The notes below the pieces were generated by a model that was not told the origin of the DNA, did no database searches, and saw only the letters and a list, made by a program, of their open reading frames with translations. From Lachnospiraceae bacterium (lineage in GTDB: Bacteria > Bacillota_A > Clostridia > Lachnospirales > Lachnospiraceae), in contig JAILCT010000043.1 of assembly GCA_024690425.1 (NCBI GenBank), forward strand, positions 59,647 through 123,646: a DNA stretch of 64,000 nt, read 5' to 3'. The position numbers and the translations under genes were made by a program. Shown in pieces: positions 34,782 through 43,126 of this stretch; position 1 is the stretch's first letter; the number at the start of each line of letters is the position of its first letter.

Positions 34782-37494
34782 GGGTGCGGGGCTTCCCTTT
34801 ATAGAAGGCAAGTATGCCTGCAATGATAAGAAGTCCGATCCCTATATACCATTTAAGGGCTATAGTGCCTACATCCCTGTTAAGCGTCCTTACTACCACG
34901 CTCTGTGTATTGGCTGCGAGTGCCTCTTCGTTCTCCATCGTCAGGACCTCAGTCTCTTCCTGTATCGTATAAAAGACATAAACCGAGAAATGCCTTGCGA
35001 TGAACCTTATCTTGTCATTGCCTCCGTTATTGACTATCTCGCTTGATATTTCCTTAAGTTCTCCGTTATCGTCTATCGCACCGACGCTTATGGATGGTGC
35101 GAGCGTAAGTCCTGTCGGAATAGGCAGCTCGATATCAACATTCTTACCCGAAAGCTTCGTGATCGGTATATCGCTTTCGTCTTCATACAGTGTAATATTA
35201 AGGGGAACAGCCTCTATACCTTCAAGTCCTCCATACCTTGCTTCAAGAGCCGTATTGCTTATATCCTCCTTGTCGGAAGCATCACTTATCTTAATATGGT
35301 ATCCTCCGTCAACACCCGACATGTTCGCAACCGGAAGTTCCTTGTCGGGGCTTATGCTTGAATCCATAAAGACCAGGGTATTCCCGAACTTCTCCGTAGT
35401 CCCTTCGATCGGTTCACCCTCGTCAGGTTCTTCGACAACTTCCTCCCCGTTCTCCCTGAACACCTTGCCCTCATACCTCTTGTCGGGAGAGAGTACGGAA
35501 AAATATGAAGGTCTTGCTTCATTAGTGATCACGGCCGTATCAAATCCCTTGAGTGGGGCTGACCTTAAGTCATCCGCAGACAGCCTGGTCGCTGTTTTCT
35601 TATAGGAAACAACCGGTATCTTCTCACCGAGGAACCTTATCGTATTCCCCTTATTACCCGTATCAAAGGCACCAAGGCCGATACTCTCTACCGACGCTGG
35701 TATCGCAACGCCCCCTATCCCTGTATCCTTAAAGGCCCGGTCTTCTATGGACTTAACGCCATCCGGGATCGCGATGTCCTTAAGGTTCTTGCAGCCCCTG
35801 AAAGCCTCTTCGCCTATCTTTACAAGGCCATCGGGAAGGGTGATCCCTGTCAGTCCGGTGTTATCGGCAAAGCTTCCCGGGCCTATGACTTTGACTGATT
35901 CCGGTACGTTCACCTGGCCCCCCTCTCCGGCATATGCAACAAGAATGCCGTCTCCTTCGATCACAAAGCCGTCATTGCTTCCCGTTCCCATCATTCTTTC
36001 AAGCCATGGTGTCCCGTCGAACGCCCCAAGTTCTATCGTCTCAACACTGTCGGGTATCGATATGTCCGTCAGATTTCCGCAATTATAGAAGGCCGCATAG
36101 CCTATTTCCTTTACGCCATGGGGAATGGATATATCCGTAAGGCCTGTTCTTGCGAATGCAAAATCACCTATTCCTTCCAGACCCTGCGGAAGAGCCGCTC
36201 CGGTCATATCCCTGTTCCTGTAGAAGGCCCTGTTGCCTATCCTTGTTATCCCTTCAGGCATCGCACAGTTACCCGACAGGCTCTCGCCTCCGGTAACAGT
36301 ACCGCCCACTGTCCTGTAATTTCCCTCCATATATACCTTATCGCTTACAGGTACGGTATCCGGGACCGAATCCTCAACTTCCGAAGCAGCAGGATCGTAT
36401 CCGTGTACAGGAATGCTCCGGTCTATCATAAGTACGGCCTTGCCTCCGACTATCTTGCTGGAAGCCAGTTCACCCGGAATTCTGCTATCCGAATAGTCCG
36501 GTGTCATGGAACTTACATAGGGCATGTCATTTATGTACTTCTTCTCCCTTGCGGAGCCTGCATCGGAAGGATCATACGAATTGGAACTTACAGTATCTAT
36601 ATATTGTGAGAAGAGCTCCTCTGGAACGTCTTCTTCTTCGATCTTCCTTTTGGCATCGTCTGCGTCATAATAATTGACGGTAACGCCGTCAGTCAGGTAG
36701 AAGGCCTTCTCATCTATATATCCCAGTGAATCCGGCATCGTCACGTTGGCTAAACTGTAACAGTCCGAAAACGAATAAGCCATGAGCGATTCCACCCTGT
36801 ATGGCAGGACGACGTTCTTAAGGCCCGAGCAGTTGGCAAAGGCATATTCGGGTATTTCCTTTATGGCTGAAGATATTGATATATCGGTAAGTCCTCCGGC
36901 TCCCCAGAAGGCATATTCATCTATTGCTTCAACCGTTGACGGCATATTGTAAGAGGACTTGGTTCTCCCTGCCAGGTACTGTACAACGCGTGTCCCGTCC
37001 TTGGAATAGAGGATACCGTCAACGCATATGTAGCTTGGGTTATGTGTTGCCACTGTTATGGTCGACAGCTTGGGACAACCCGCGAAAGCGCCCGAGCCTA
37101 TCTGCTCGCACCTTGAGGTGATATTAACGTACTTAAGCTGTTCACAACCCGAAAAAGCGCTCGAGCCAATGGCTCTAACGCTTTCGGGTAATACTGCCTG
37201 TATAAGAGAAGTACAGTTCTCAAATGCAGAAAAATCTATTGTCCTCACGCTCTCGGGCATGATCACCTTAACGAGGGATTTATTGCCCGAGAAAGCTTCC
37301 TTTCCGATAGTCTGAATAGTGTTCGGAAGCGTGAGTATATCATCATGTCCGGTATATTTAACCAGTGTTGAGCCGTCGATCTCAAAGTCACCCTTCTGCA
37401 CGGAAGCATAAGGCTGCTGCGGCGGCATACACATTATCATAACCGATGTAATGCACAGAAGAAGTGCGATTAACCTTCTAATCTTTCTCCCCAT
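34771..37494 (-). CDS. BspA-type leucine-rich-repeat surface protein, membrane anchored
   Basis: 907 residues. Signal peptide RRLIALLLCITSVMIMCM; two blocks of LRR_5 repeats of about 23 residues (roughly 35-265 and 385-590), e.g. ESVRTIDFSAFENCTSL and DSVETIELGAFDGTPWL; a unique middle; a C-terminal module (about 735-845) with KISDASDKEDIS, DIELPIPTGLTL and RHFSVYVFY that is also present in the next gene; then a hydrophobic span (WYIGIGLLIIAGILAFYKG) with basic end. No LPxTG-like motif precedes the span, so it is probably held by the membrane segment, not sortase. 25 bases after the larger LRR gene, so probably one operon with it and the sortase. Confidence 0.88.
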   Translation of the reverse strand: MGRKIRRLIALLLCITSVMIMCMPPQQPYASVQKGDFEIDGSTLVKYTGHDDILTLPNTIQTIGKEAFSGNKSLVKVIMPESVRTIDFSAFENCTSLIQAVLPESVRAIGSSAFSGCEQLKYVNITSRCEQIGSGAFAGCPKLSTITVATHNPSYICVDGILYSKDGTRVVQYLAGRTKSSYNMPSTVEAIDEYAFWGAGGLTDISISSAIKEIPEYAFANCSGLKNVVLPYRVESLMAYSFSDCYSLANVTMPDSLGYIDEKAFYLTDGVTVNYYDADDAKRKIEEEDVPEELFSQYIDTVSSNSYDPSDAGSAREKKYINDMPYVSSMTPDYSDSRIPGELASSKIVGGKAVLMIDRSIPVHGYDPAASEVEDSVPDTVPVSDKVYMEGNYRTVGGTVTGGESLSGNCAMPEGITRIGNRAFYRNRDMTGAALPQGLEGIGDFAFARTGLTDISIPHGVKEIGYAAFYNCGNLTDISIPDSVETIELGAFDGTPWLERMMGTGSNDGFVIEGDGILVAYAGEGGQVNVPESVKVIGPGSFADNTGLTGITLPDGLVKIGEEAFRGCKNLKDIAIPDGVKSIEDRAFKDTGIGGVAIPASVESIGLGAFDTGNKGNTIRFLGEKIPVVSYKKTATRLSADDLRSAPLKGFDTAVITNEARPSYFSVLSPDKRYEGKVFRENGEEVVEEPDEGEPIEGTTEKFGNTLVFMDSSISPDKELPVANMSGVDGGYHIKISDASDKEDISNTALEARYGGLEGIEAVPLNITLYEDESDIPITKLSGKNVDIELPIPTGLTLAPSISVGAIDDNGELKEISSEIVNNGGNDKIRFIARHFSVYVFYTIQEETEVLTMENEEALAANTQSVVVRTLNRDVGTIALKWYIGIGLLIIAGILAFYKGKPRTLAN

Positions 37495-37519
37495 TTGGGC
37501 TCCCCATAATCATAATAAT

Positions 37520-40500
37520 CTATGCAGCCGCGATCACTTCCTCGGGATCCCGTTTCAGGAACATGAAGAGCGCCGCAGCGATAAGTCCTGTGACGAGGAA
37601 CCACTTGGGATGTATGGGATCAGCCGTTTTGGGCGTCTGATCCAGTGTTCCCGCCGCTGTAAGGTTGGCTGTATCAACATAGACCACATAAGGCGAGAAG
37701 TGGCTTGCCGTGAATGTCATACATGGAACCGAGTTGATGACCGTGAACTTGGGGGCCATTTTCTCAAGTGTCCCACCCTCGGTGCTTCCTATCTTGTTAT
37801 TACCGCCGTATATTGCCAGATCATCAGGTATCGGGATAGTAACACTGACCGTAACTCCGTCCGGCACAGGAGATATCTTGTTGGTCCCGGTAGAATCATA
37901 GAGGCTTATATCCATAGGCAGATACTTGATGTTCTCAAGCGAGCCAAACTCTTTACCAAGGGCTTCCTTCGCCCGGTCTTCAGCCTCCTGTGTCTCCGAT
38001 ATCTTTACTACGTAATTGTCGGATGATCCGTTGACCTTAGCTGACATCTTGCCCACATCCGTGATACCCTTCGCCGTTGATACAACATTGGTCTTACCGC
38101 CTGTTGTTGCGGTATTGCGGTTTTCCCCCGAAGCACCCGGAGTTCCCGGAACAACACCTGCTCCTCCCGCACCCGGTGTATTTGCATAACCGCTGATGAT
38201 GATCGGAACGGTTGATGAGTTCATCGTTGACGAATTGGTGCTTGAAGCCGATGAACTGGAAGAACTCGAACTTGATGAGCTCGATGAGGATGAACTTGAT
38301 GATCCTGTTGAGCTTCCCGTTGATGATCCGGTCGAGCTTCCACCACCTCCTCCGGTCGATGAGCCCGTGGAGCTTCCCGTCGATGATCCCGTTGAACTTC
38401 CGGTTGAGGATCCCGTCGAGCTTCCCGATGACGAGCTGCTAGAGGTATCCGTTGATGATCCTGTTGAAGATCCAGTCGAACTCGAGCTTGACGGATCTAT
38501 CTCATAAACCGCTATAAAGTTGGTGGGATCTTCGAGTATATCCTTTAATGTGGATCCATTGTCGGACTTCCACCCTGTGAAGATATAGCCGTCCCTGTGT
38601 GGATCGTCGGGGGCTTCCACCTTACCGTGCTCCTCAACGGTCTGCACATATACGGGAGGATCTCCTGCGGCTATCGGTGTAAAGTCATAATCATAGAACC
38701 TTACCCTGCAGCGTCCGTCTATCGGTATGAATTCTATATCATTCGCCTTGGCATATCTCTGAACGGCCGAATCATAATATCCGTGTATCTCGGGCTCTTT
38801 TTTCTTATCAAATGCGGTGGGTGATATGTTCACCTCCTTACCGTATATATAGACTGCAAAATCATCATGAAGTCCATCGAATGCGCCCGTTTCAATATCA
38901 TTCACACTCTCAGGAAGCTTGATCTGGGTTATATTTTCGCAGTTTTCAAAGCAATAAGGAGGTATGGTCTTAAGGTTCTGCGAATCCGAGAGGTCTACCC
39001 TTCTTAAATAAGGGCAGTTCATAAATGCCTTCTCCGCTATCTTCGATACGTTCGCAAGTTCCGGATCGTTCGTAATATTTACATATCTGTCAGATATGCT
39101 CTCAAGGAGTTCGTTGCCGCGTCCGTACAGGACTTCCTCGATCGTCGTATCTGTACCGTCATAACTGTATATTATCCCGTTATCACACCAGTAATACGGA
39201 TCATCGGGAGTCGCATTCTCCTTACCCTGGGCAACATCCCCCTCAAAGATCACATTCTGAAGTGAGCAGTCCGGTTCCTGGCCTGCCCTCCAGGGGTAAT
39301 GTTCATTAATATCGAAAAGGAAAGGCCTTGTACCGATATCCTTAACATCCTGTTTGAAGATTATAGTGCTCAGATACCGGTCATCATTAAATATGCCTTC
39401 TTCATCCGGAAGCTTGGATATGTTCAGAGTGATCGTATCAACATACTTTCCGTATGTATCAAGGCTCCCGACAATGCCTCTCATGTATTTACGTGTAGAA
39501 TCAAGTGTATTATGAGCCTCATCCAGATACTCGATACCCGCGGGAACCTTTACATTCCTTGTGGCATCGATAACCTGGAACTCATTCGTAGAAAGTCTTA
39601 TTCCGCTCTTTCCCTTACTGATTATGTCATCGATCGTATATGGATCCGAATTCTTTCCTTCGGAATCCTTCTTCCAGCCAACCTGGGTCATCCCCGTAGG
39701 ATATGTAAGCAGGGTAGGACCCACTTCACCGTTCTGGCTCCTGCCATTGTACATGGCAGAAATATTGCTCACGGTTCCGTCGGCATCAGTCCAGTAATTA
39801 CCTGTTGTAAAGGTTATATAGCTGTTATCCTTGGAGCTTACGATATTCCCACCGCTTACTCCCGGATCTAGTCCGAGCGCAAACCTGTATGGATATCCCG
39901 AAGGCGATCCCTTCATGATGAGCCACAGGTCTGTATCGCTTAAAGTGTTTTCCGCACTTCCCAACCTGTTGATCGGTATGTTCCTTGCCTTGGCGACCGT
40001 GTTTATCTCAGCATCGCTGAAGGGATTCTCCCTGTAGGTCTTGAAGGCATCCGTCCCTATGGATGTAACATTTGCCGGTATTATCTCATCGGAATATATG
40101 TCATCATCCATAAAGTCTACTTCCATAAGCTCTCGGCAGGTCCTGAAGCAGCTGCTGCCTATACTTGTTGCACCGTTTCCTTCTGTCTGCTTGAAGCGGA
40201 CATAAACAAGCTTGTCGCAGTCTTCGAATGCAGATGATCCTACAGCCACTCCCTTAGTATTGATATACAGTTCCTCCAGGCCGTCAGAATTGGCAAATGC
40301 ATTCCTTCCGACAGATTCAATGTTGTCAGGTATTGTAAGCTTCTTAAGCCTGTTGCTGTTCGTCTTGTCCGATGTGTCGTATGCCCCGTCAGCGATCGTC
40401 TTGATCGGGGTATCACTTATCTGGGTAGGGATGGTAAGGGATTCCATTGCTTCGGATGTCGGTATTATCTTATTTATTGTACCATCTTCGCTGAAATTGA

Positions 40501-42196
40501 ATATATAGCCTCCAAGCCTCAGCTCCAGAATGCTCCTGCCGTTCTCATCCCTGTAATTATACACATTGGAGAATTTCTTGGCACTCTCATGGGCTGCCGC
40601 CTCATTGGTATCCTCAGGATATGGGTTGGGGCCTTCGATCACGAAGGCATCCGATACAGTAGGTATTTCATGGCCTGAGTAATCTTTATTGGAGCTTGTA
40701 ACAAACTGCCAGTCATCGTATGGCGTTGCATTTCTTCCGCTTGCCGGGTTAAACCTCAGTCTCTTTAAGTTGCCGCATCTTTGAAACATATATTTTCCAA
40801 GCGTTTCAGGGCTTGACGATTTGGGGGAATCCCCGTATGAGTCCGGGAGATATACAGTCTCAAGTGCACTGCATCCCGCAAACAGGCCTTCAAAATCAGT
40901 ATTGTCAACCTTCTTCCCGCTCTTAAGGTTCTTATACATATTCATGTTCTTAAGGCTGGTACAATTGGCAAAGGCATAAGGACCCACTATAAGGTCACCG
41001 CTTCCTGCCGAATGGAAGTTCTTAAACATACTGGTCTCGGGAGTAAGGCTGTCGTCCAGCTTGCTGCACCCATAAAAAGCTCCTGCCCCCACCTTAAGTC
41101 CTGCTTTATACGGAAGGGTTGCGTTCGTAAATCCGCATTCGGCAAATGCGCCGTCACCTATCTGGGTAAGCGATGAACATTCCGCAATACTCAGGTTCGC
41201 AAGATTGGCGCAGCCCCTGAAGGCCTTATCACCGATCGAATTAACCTTATTTCCGATATCTACCCTCTCCAGATTGCCGCAGCCCTCAAAGGCGGAATCA
41301 CCGATCTTATACAGCATGGATTCCGGCATTATAATACTCTTAATTTCATTCCTGTTCTTGAAAGCGTCATTACAGATATAGGCGATATTGCATTTATCAA
41401 GACATACGTAATGTTTCTCAGGATCGCCGTAGGGTTCCCAGTTGGCTATATCGCGAAGCATATTGTTTCTGATCGTGTTATCCGAGACAGTGGCAAGCTC
41501 ATCATCCTTGGTAAACCTCATATTCCATATGTTAAGGGTCGCGAGCTTATAGGCATGGTTAAGCGGATCGGTATAATCCTGTGTTGTAACTGCATATTTT
41601 TTATAGCTTACCGATTCCTCTGTTGTTATCTCCTGATAGTATTCTTCATTCTGGGGATTGTTAAGGTTATAACATACACCATTAGTGAAGTCTATGGTTT
41701 CGGGATTGTACTCAGTCCCGTATCCAAGGTACTTCTGGAGAGCATTGTATGTTCCGTCGGGGTACCCTGCTTCGGCCGGGACGTTCATCACACCCATCTT
41801 GAAGACAGATACGGGCTTGTCATCGGTCATCCCGTCTTCGTTTATCGTATAGTATGTGTGCTTATTGCCTGTGGTATCCGTGATCTCACCTATCTTAACG
41901 CCGACAGGGAACGCATAATATTCACTGCCCTCATCAGGAACGGAAGTATTATCGACTATCGAGTAATTTGTCATCACATCATCAAGGCTTGCAACATTAT
42001 CTGCCGGATTGACATATGCTTCCGTCTTGCGCTGGGTTGGGATAAGTGTGATGACGAGCGCAGAAACCAGAAGTAAGGATGCCGTTGTTCTCCTTGCCCT
42101 CTTGCGCATTCTGAACTTTCTTTTTCTGGTAACCTTTGCAGGACTTGTCCTTGACGAATCGGCTCTTTTCGAATTGCTTCTTTGATCCTGTGTCAT
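37520..42196 (-). CDS. giant BspA-type leucine-rich-repeat surface protein with Ser/Thr/Gly stalk and sortase signal
   Basis: 1558 residues. A long basic N-terminus leads to a signal sequence (TTASLLLVSALVITLIPTQ). LRR_5 repeats lie in several blocks (about 245-480, 585-700, 1050-1125), e.g. YKIGDSAFEGCGNLERVDI. Then a Listeria-Bacteroides-type beta repeat (about 1165-1225: RVRFYDYDFTPI, DGYIFTGWKSDNGS), a stalk of SSTGSSTG repeats and serine runs (about 1230-1330), a module shared with the downstream LRR protein, and a C-terminal TPKTADP motif, hydrophobic span (WFLVTGLIAAALFMFL) and KRD. This tail fits a non-canonical sortase signal. ATG 42196 has AGGGG upstream; a TTG at 42217 is less likely. 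Confidence 0.88.
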   Translation of the reverse strand: MTQDQRSNSKRADSSRTSPAKVTRKRKFRMRKRARRTTASLLLVSALVITLIPTQRKTEAYVNPADNVASLDDVMTNYSIVDNTSVPDEGSEYYAFPVGVKIGEITDTTGNKHTYYTINEDGMTDDKPVSVFKMGVMNVPAEAGYPDGTYNALQKYLGYGTEYNPETIDFTNGVCYNLNNPQNEEYYQEITTEESVSYKKYAVTTQDYTDPLNHAYKLATLNIWNMRFTKDDELATVSDNTIRNNMLRDIANWEPYGDPEKHYVCLDKCNIAYICNDAFKNRNEIKSIIMPESMLYKIGDSAFEGCGNLERVDIGNKVNSIGDKAFRGCANLANLSIAECSSLTQIGDGAFAECGFTNATLPYKAGLKVGAGAFYGCSKLDDSLTPETSMFKNFHSAGSGDLIVGPYAFANCTSLKNMNMYKNLKSGKKVDNTDFEGLFAGCSALETVYLPDSYGDSPKSSSPETLGKYMFQRCGNLKRLRFNPASGRNATPYDDWQFVTSSNKDYSGHEIPTVSDAFVIEGPNPYPEDTNEAAAHESAKKFSNVYNYRDENGRSILELRLGGYIFNFSEDGTINKIIPTSEAMESLTIPTQISDTPIKTIADGAYDTSDKTNSNRLKKLTIPDNIESVGRNAFANSDGLEELYINTKGVAVGSSAFEDCDKLVYVRFKQTEGNGATSIGSSCFRTCRELMEVDFMDDDIYSDEIIPANVTSIGTDAFKTYRENPFSDAEINTVAKARNIPINRLGSAENTLSDTDLWLIMKGSPSGYPYRFALGLDPGVSGGNIVSSKDNSYITFTTGNYWTDADGTVSNISAMYNGRSQNGEVGPTLLTYPTGMTQVGWKKDSEGKNSDPYTIDDIISKGKSGIRLSTNEFQVIDATRNVKVPAGIEYLDEAHNTLDSTRKYMRGIVGSLDTYGKYVDTITLNISKLPDEEGIFNDDRYLSTIIFKQDVKDIGTRPFLFDINEHYPWRAGQEPDCSLQNVIFEGDVAQGKENATPDDPYYWCDNGIIYSYDGTDTTIEEVLYGRGNELLESISDRYVNITNDPELANVSKIAEKAFMNCPYLRRVDLSDSQNLKTIPPYCFENCENITQIKLPESVNDIETGAFDGLHDDFAVYIYGKEVNISPTAFDKKKEPEIHGYYDSAVQRYAKANDIEFIPIDGRCRVRFYDYDFTPIAAGDPPVYVQTVEEHGKVEAPDDPHRDGYIFTGWKSDNGSTLKDILEDPTNFIAVYEIDPSSSSSTGSSTGSSTDTSSSSSSGSSTGSSTGSSTGSSTGSSTGSSTGGGGGSSTGSSTGSSTGSSSSSSSSSSSSSSSSSSASSTNSSTMNSSTVPIIISGYANTPGAGGAGVVPGTPGASGENRNTATTGGKTNVVSTAKGITDVGKMSAKVNGSSDNYVVKISETQEAEDRAKEALGKEFGSLENIKYLPMDISLYDSTGTNKISPVPDGVTVSVTIPIPDDLAIYGGNNKIGSTEGGTLEKMAPKFTVINSVPCMTFTASHFSPYVVYVDTANLTAAGTLDQTPKTADPIHPKWFLVTGLIAAALFMFLKRDPEEVIAAA
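38200..38500 (-). repeat. low-complexity Ser/Thr/Gly stalk repeats
   Basis: About 300 bases of tandem 9-12 base units (plus-strand words GTTGATGATCC, GTCGAGCTTCC, GATGAGCTCG) coding SSTG and poly-Ser. The third codon positions vary, so the protein repeat is kept while the DNA repeat is blurred, which suggests selection for a flexible wall-spanning stalk. Confidence 0.85.
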
Positions 42197-42209
42197 TTCT
42201 TTCCCCTTA

Positions 42210-43022
42210 TCAATCAACCTTCCTGGCTACTACAACGAACCGTTCGGCTCCCTCGCCGTAATCGCAGGTCGATAATGTTATCAGGCTGTCTCCGTAATAG
42301 GATTCGATACCCGTATCATATATCGACATTTCTGCCATCTGGTCCATGTTGGATTTATACTCCTGTGCGGAATTGGCATCGATGAACTGGTAATACTTAA
42401 ATGCCACTTCCGTTTCCTCATGCACTATTTCATTAAATACATACATTATCCTGTACTCACCCTTCTCGTACAGGGTGTCGAACCTTATTGTGGGATGCCT
42501 CTCGTAAAAGCTCTTCTTCTTGTAGGAATCAAGAGCGCCGAACATCTTGCCCGACTTCATATTGTGGCCGTACAATATCAGGTTCTGGCTCCTTGGCCAT
42601 ATACTGCAGTCCTTGTCAAGGAAGATCGATCCGTTCTTATCCTTCTGCTGTTCGAAATTGTGATCAAGATAATACTCTTCATTAACTGACTGCATTACCG
42701 GATAATCGATCGAGGTTCCCTCAATACTTATCCAGCCGACTATACTCTTATTCTTTATATACAATGTATTGAATTCCTCAAGCATGGGCGGCACTTCTAC
42801 TTCCTCATCAAGCGTTACCGTTGCTGTCTTCCCGGCCAGAACCTTACTGTTGGAATCCCTGTTATTCTTGATGTCCGCAAGGTCATTAAACTTACCCGTC
42901 GAATCCCCTGCCATATATATGTAGAAGGCGAAATACCCGAGGCTTCCCACAGCCGCAAGCGCACAAATAAAGCGGACTATACGCCTCGCCTTCTCCTTCC
43001 TGCTGATCTTCCTCTTACTCAT
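42210..43022 (-). CDS. srtB: class B sortase
   Basis: A 270-residue transpeptidase with an N-terminal membrane anchor (FICALAAVGSLGYFAFYIYM) after a very basic start (MSKRKISRKEKARRIVRF). Catalytic histidine in LILYGHNMKSGKMFG, cysteine in LITLSTCDYGEGAERF, and arginine in the following RFVVVARK. The SrtB family is indicated by IEGTSIDYPVMQSVNEEYYL and SIFLDKDCS. It probably attaches the adjacent giant LRR protein to the wall. The stop is 14 bases before the LRR2 start. The ribosome binding region is an unusual tandem AGGGGTAAT repeat before ATG 43022. Confidence 0.94.
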   Translation of the reverse strand: MSKRKISRKEKARRIVRFICALAAVGSLGYFAFYIYMAGDSTGKFNDLADIKNNRDSNSKVLAGKTATVTLDEEVEVPPMLEEFNTLYIKNKSIVGWISIEGTSIDYPVMQSVNEEYYLDHNFEQQKDKNGSIFLDKDCSIWPRSQNLILYGHNMKSGKMFGALDSYKKKSFYERHPTIRFDTLYEKGEYRIMYVFNEIVHEETEVAFKYYQFIDANSAQEYKSNMDQMAEMSIYDTGIESYYGDSLITLSTCDYGEGAERFVVVARKVD

Positions 43023-43039
43023 TACCCCTTATTACCCCT

Positions 43040-43061
43040 AATGTGCATAAACATACACATT
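43040..43061. promoter_or_regulatory. candidate operator, 22-bp imperfect palindrome
   Basis: Arms AATGTG and CACATT with inner AT/AT symmetry flank a 4-base centre. It lies just downstream of the -10 box of the sortase promoter, a usual place for a repressor site. No matching regulator is encoded nearby, so this is inference. Confidence 0.45.
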
Positions 43062-43062
43062 C

Positions 43063-43090
43063 ATTTTACTATATCTAGTAAAAAAATCAA
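43063..43090 (-). promoter_or_regulatory. promoter of sortase-LRR operon
   Basis: TTGATT (43090-43085) and TAAAAT (43068-43063), 16-base spacer. The -35 box is made of the right edge of the leuS terminator stem and the start of its T-run. Confidence 0.6.
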
Positions 43091-43121
43091 GCCATAATCA
43101 CAGATATTGTGTTATGGCTTG
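43080..43121 (-). terminator. Rho-independent terminator of leuS
   Basis: Ten-bp stem CAAGCCATAA with its complement (43121-43112 and 43097-43088), extended inside by CACA/TGTG with one bulged base, then a run of seven T (43086-43080). It starts six bases before the leuS stop codon is cleared, leaving almost no 3' untranslated region. Confidence 0.85.
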
Positions 43122-43126
43122 TTCTT

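Noticed and set aside
34771..34900. Sortase signal at the end of the smaller LRR protein
   Set aside because: No PKTxD, LPxTG or NPxTN-like motif precedes the hydrophobic segment, so only a membrane span is claimed.
38200..38500. Regular repeats considered as a CRISPR array
   Set aside because: Units are 9-12 bases, contiguous without spacers and in frame with a protein stalk; no cas gene is present.
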